This document shows, piece after piece, positions 14,069-14,429 of a stretch of DNA of 14,429 nucleotides. This DNA comes from a bacterium (Candidatus Gribaldobacteria) CG10_big_fil_rev_8_21_14_0_10_37_21 (GTDB lineage Bacteria > Patescibacteriota > Minisyncoccia > Minisyncoccales > CG1-02-41-26). Position numbers and translations under genes: made by a program. Under the pieces are notes generated by a model. It made no database searches and was not told where the DNA came from. It was given only the letters and a program-made list of their open reading frames with translations. Where the stretch lies: positions 1 to 14,429 of the forward strand of contig PFAX01000009.1 of NCBI GenBank assembly GCA_002773495.1. Reading direction: 5' to 3'. How positions within the stretch are numbered: position 1 is the stretch's first letter; the number at the start of each line of letters is the position of its first letter.

Positions 14069-14223
14069 TTGTTTTTTTGGTTTTACCAAAAAAGCAGATG
14101 TGTCGGTTAAAGTTGAAGGATGAGAATTCTTTTTTCAACTTTAGGGTATTAGTCGTTCGGCCCCAAACAACGACTCTTAGTCGAAGCAGCTCAAAGAAAC
14201 AAAAGTTGATTTTACATTTAAAC
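14069..14223 (+). other. 16S rRNA trailer with 3' strand of the processing stem
   Basis: Past the predicted mature end this spacer has two local hairpins (TAAAGTTGAA/TTCAACTTTA around 14110-14145, and AGTCGTT/AACGACT ending at 14175), then AGTCGAAGCAGCTC (14179-14192) and AAAGAAACAAAAGTT, complementary to the leader at 10081-10108. No coding sequence is credible here. Confidence 0.65.
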
Positions 14224-14299
14224 AAAAATGTCTGAGGGCAGACCTCCTAAAAAACTTAGGAACCCATTTTGGGGGAGGTCTGCCCTCAGACATTTTTTT
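14224..14299 (+). terminator. Strong intrinsic terminator after 16S rRNA
   Basis: A perfect 24-bp stem (14224-14247 with 14274-14297; core ATGTCTGAGGGCAGACCTCC and its complement) around a 26-nt loop, followed by a run of T (14293-14299). It would end the 16S transcript before the downstream tRNA. The run of A before the stem also makes it usable from the opposite strand. Confidence 0.85.
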
Positions 14300-14300
14300 G

Positions 14301-14329
14301 TTTACTTTTTTCTTTTTCTTTGGTATATT
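14301..14329 (+). promoter_or_regulatory. Possible promoter of the tRNA-like gene
   Basis: TTTACT (14301-14306) and TATATT (14324-14329) are 17 nt apart, and the tRNA-like sequence begins 8 nt later. This would make transcription of the tRNA independent of the 16S gene after the terminator. Confidence 0.5.
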
Positions 14330-14337
14330 TATATCAA

Positions 14338-14356
14338 GGGCGATTAGCTCAGGTGG
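14338..14356 (+). tRNA. 5' part of a tRNA-Ile-like gene, interrupted in the D loop
   Basis: GGGCGATTAGCTCAGGTGG equals the first 19 nt of a common bacterial tRNA-Ile (acceptor strand, position 8-9, D stem and first part of the D loop), which often lies between 16S and 23S. After the second G of the D loop the sequence no longer fits a tRNA: two hairpins follow (GTTCAAAGCC/GGCTTTGAAC at 14357-14384 and GGCAAAGC..GTGAGC/GCTCAC..GCTTTGCC at 14395-14427) up to the window edge. It could be an interrupted gene, a remnant or an assembly edge. Confidence 0.45.
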
Positions 14357-14429
14357 GTTCAAAGCCAACTGCTTGGCTTTGAACGGGAATTTTAGGCAAA
14401 GCTTGTGAGCGAAGCTCACGCTTTGCCGT

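Noticed and set aside
14053..14235. Reading frame beginning at the 16S 3' end
   Set aside because: Its first codons are the conserved helix 45 end of 16S and the rest is spacer hairpins; no domain or start signal.
14241..14250. ACCTCCT after the 16S gene, resembling the missing anti-Shine-Dalgarno
   Set aside because: It lies inside the arm of the 24-bp terminator, downstream of the processing stem and about 180 nt from GGATCA, and would be locked in the helix. Too little sequence is present for an intron to join it to the 16S.
1..14429. CRISPR array or prophage
   Set aside because: No regularly spaced repeats and no phage structural genes were seen.

Overview
The window looks like part of a small, reduced bacterial genome of the Candidate Phyla Radiation (Patescibacteria), probably on the Parcubacteria or Microgenomates side. 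This rests on the A/T-rich, lysine-rich coding, tightly packed genes with almost no Shine-Dalgarno (SD) sequences, a divergent 16S rRNA interrupted by introns that encode LAGLIDADG homing endonucleases, and short forms of translation factors. The genetic code appears standard: TAA, TGA and TAG all end genes.

Layout. 1-270: tail of a probable type IV pilin or pseudopilin. 350-4645: phosphoenolpyruvate synthase, a PfkB-type sugar kinase, a one-cluster ferredoxin and ribosomal protein bL25. 4673-6154: a secreted or anchored coiled-coil lytic transglycosylase, converging on and overlapping a release factor 1 gene (6125-6859, minus) that lacks the usual N-terminal domain. A divergent promoter pair with abutting -35 boxes then fires release factor 1 leftward and a translation cluster rightward: bL31, uS2, EF-Ts, a small membrane protein and tRNA-Thr(UGU). 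A free-standing homing-endonuclease-like gene (NUMOD3, zinc ribbons, PD-(D/E)xK) starts 2 nt after the tRNA. A 134-nt hairpin element follows, then a consensus-like rRNA promoter (9954-9982).

The second half is one 16S rRNA gene, about 10120-14068, split into four exons totalling about 1468 nt. Intron 1 (11147-11971) and intron 3 (13321-14024) are well-supported group I introns, with P1 helices carrying a U.G pair at the 5' splice site and P7 pairings. Intron 2 (about 12278-13229) is less certain in class. They lie after E. coli positions 1078, about 1395 and 1498; the last two are in the decoding centre. Introns 1 and 2 carry intact LAGLIDADG genes; the intron 3 gene is broken. A long leader/trailer helix (10081-10108 with 14179-14207) brackets the whole gene and marks it as a complete transcription and processing unit.

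The most striking observation is at the 16S 3' end. After an intact helix 45 and GGATCA, the CCTCC anti-Shine-Dalgarno is replaced by TTTCT. None of the protein genes has a convincing SD sequence, and several have a -10-like box only 4-9 nt before the ATG. Together these point to SD-independent, probably often leaderless, translation. A strong terminator follows the 16S, then a separate promoter and the first 19 nt of a tRNA-Ile-like gene that runs into unrelated hairpin sequence at the window edge.
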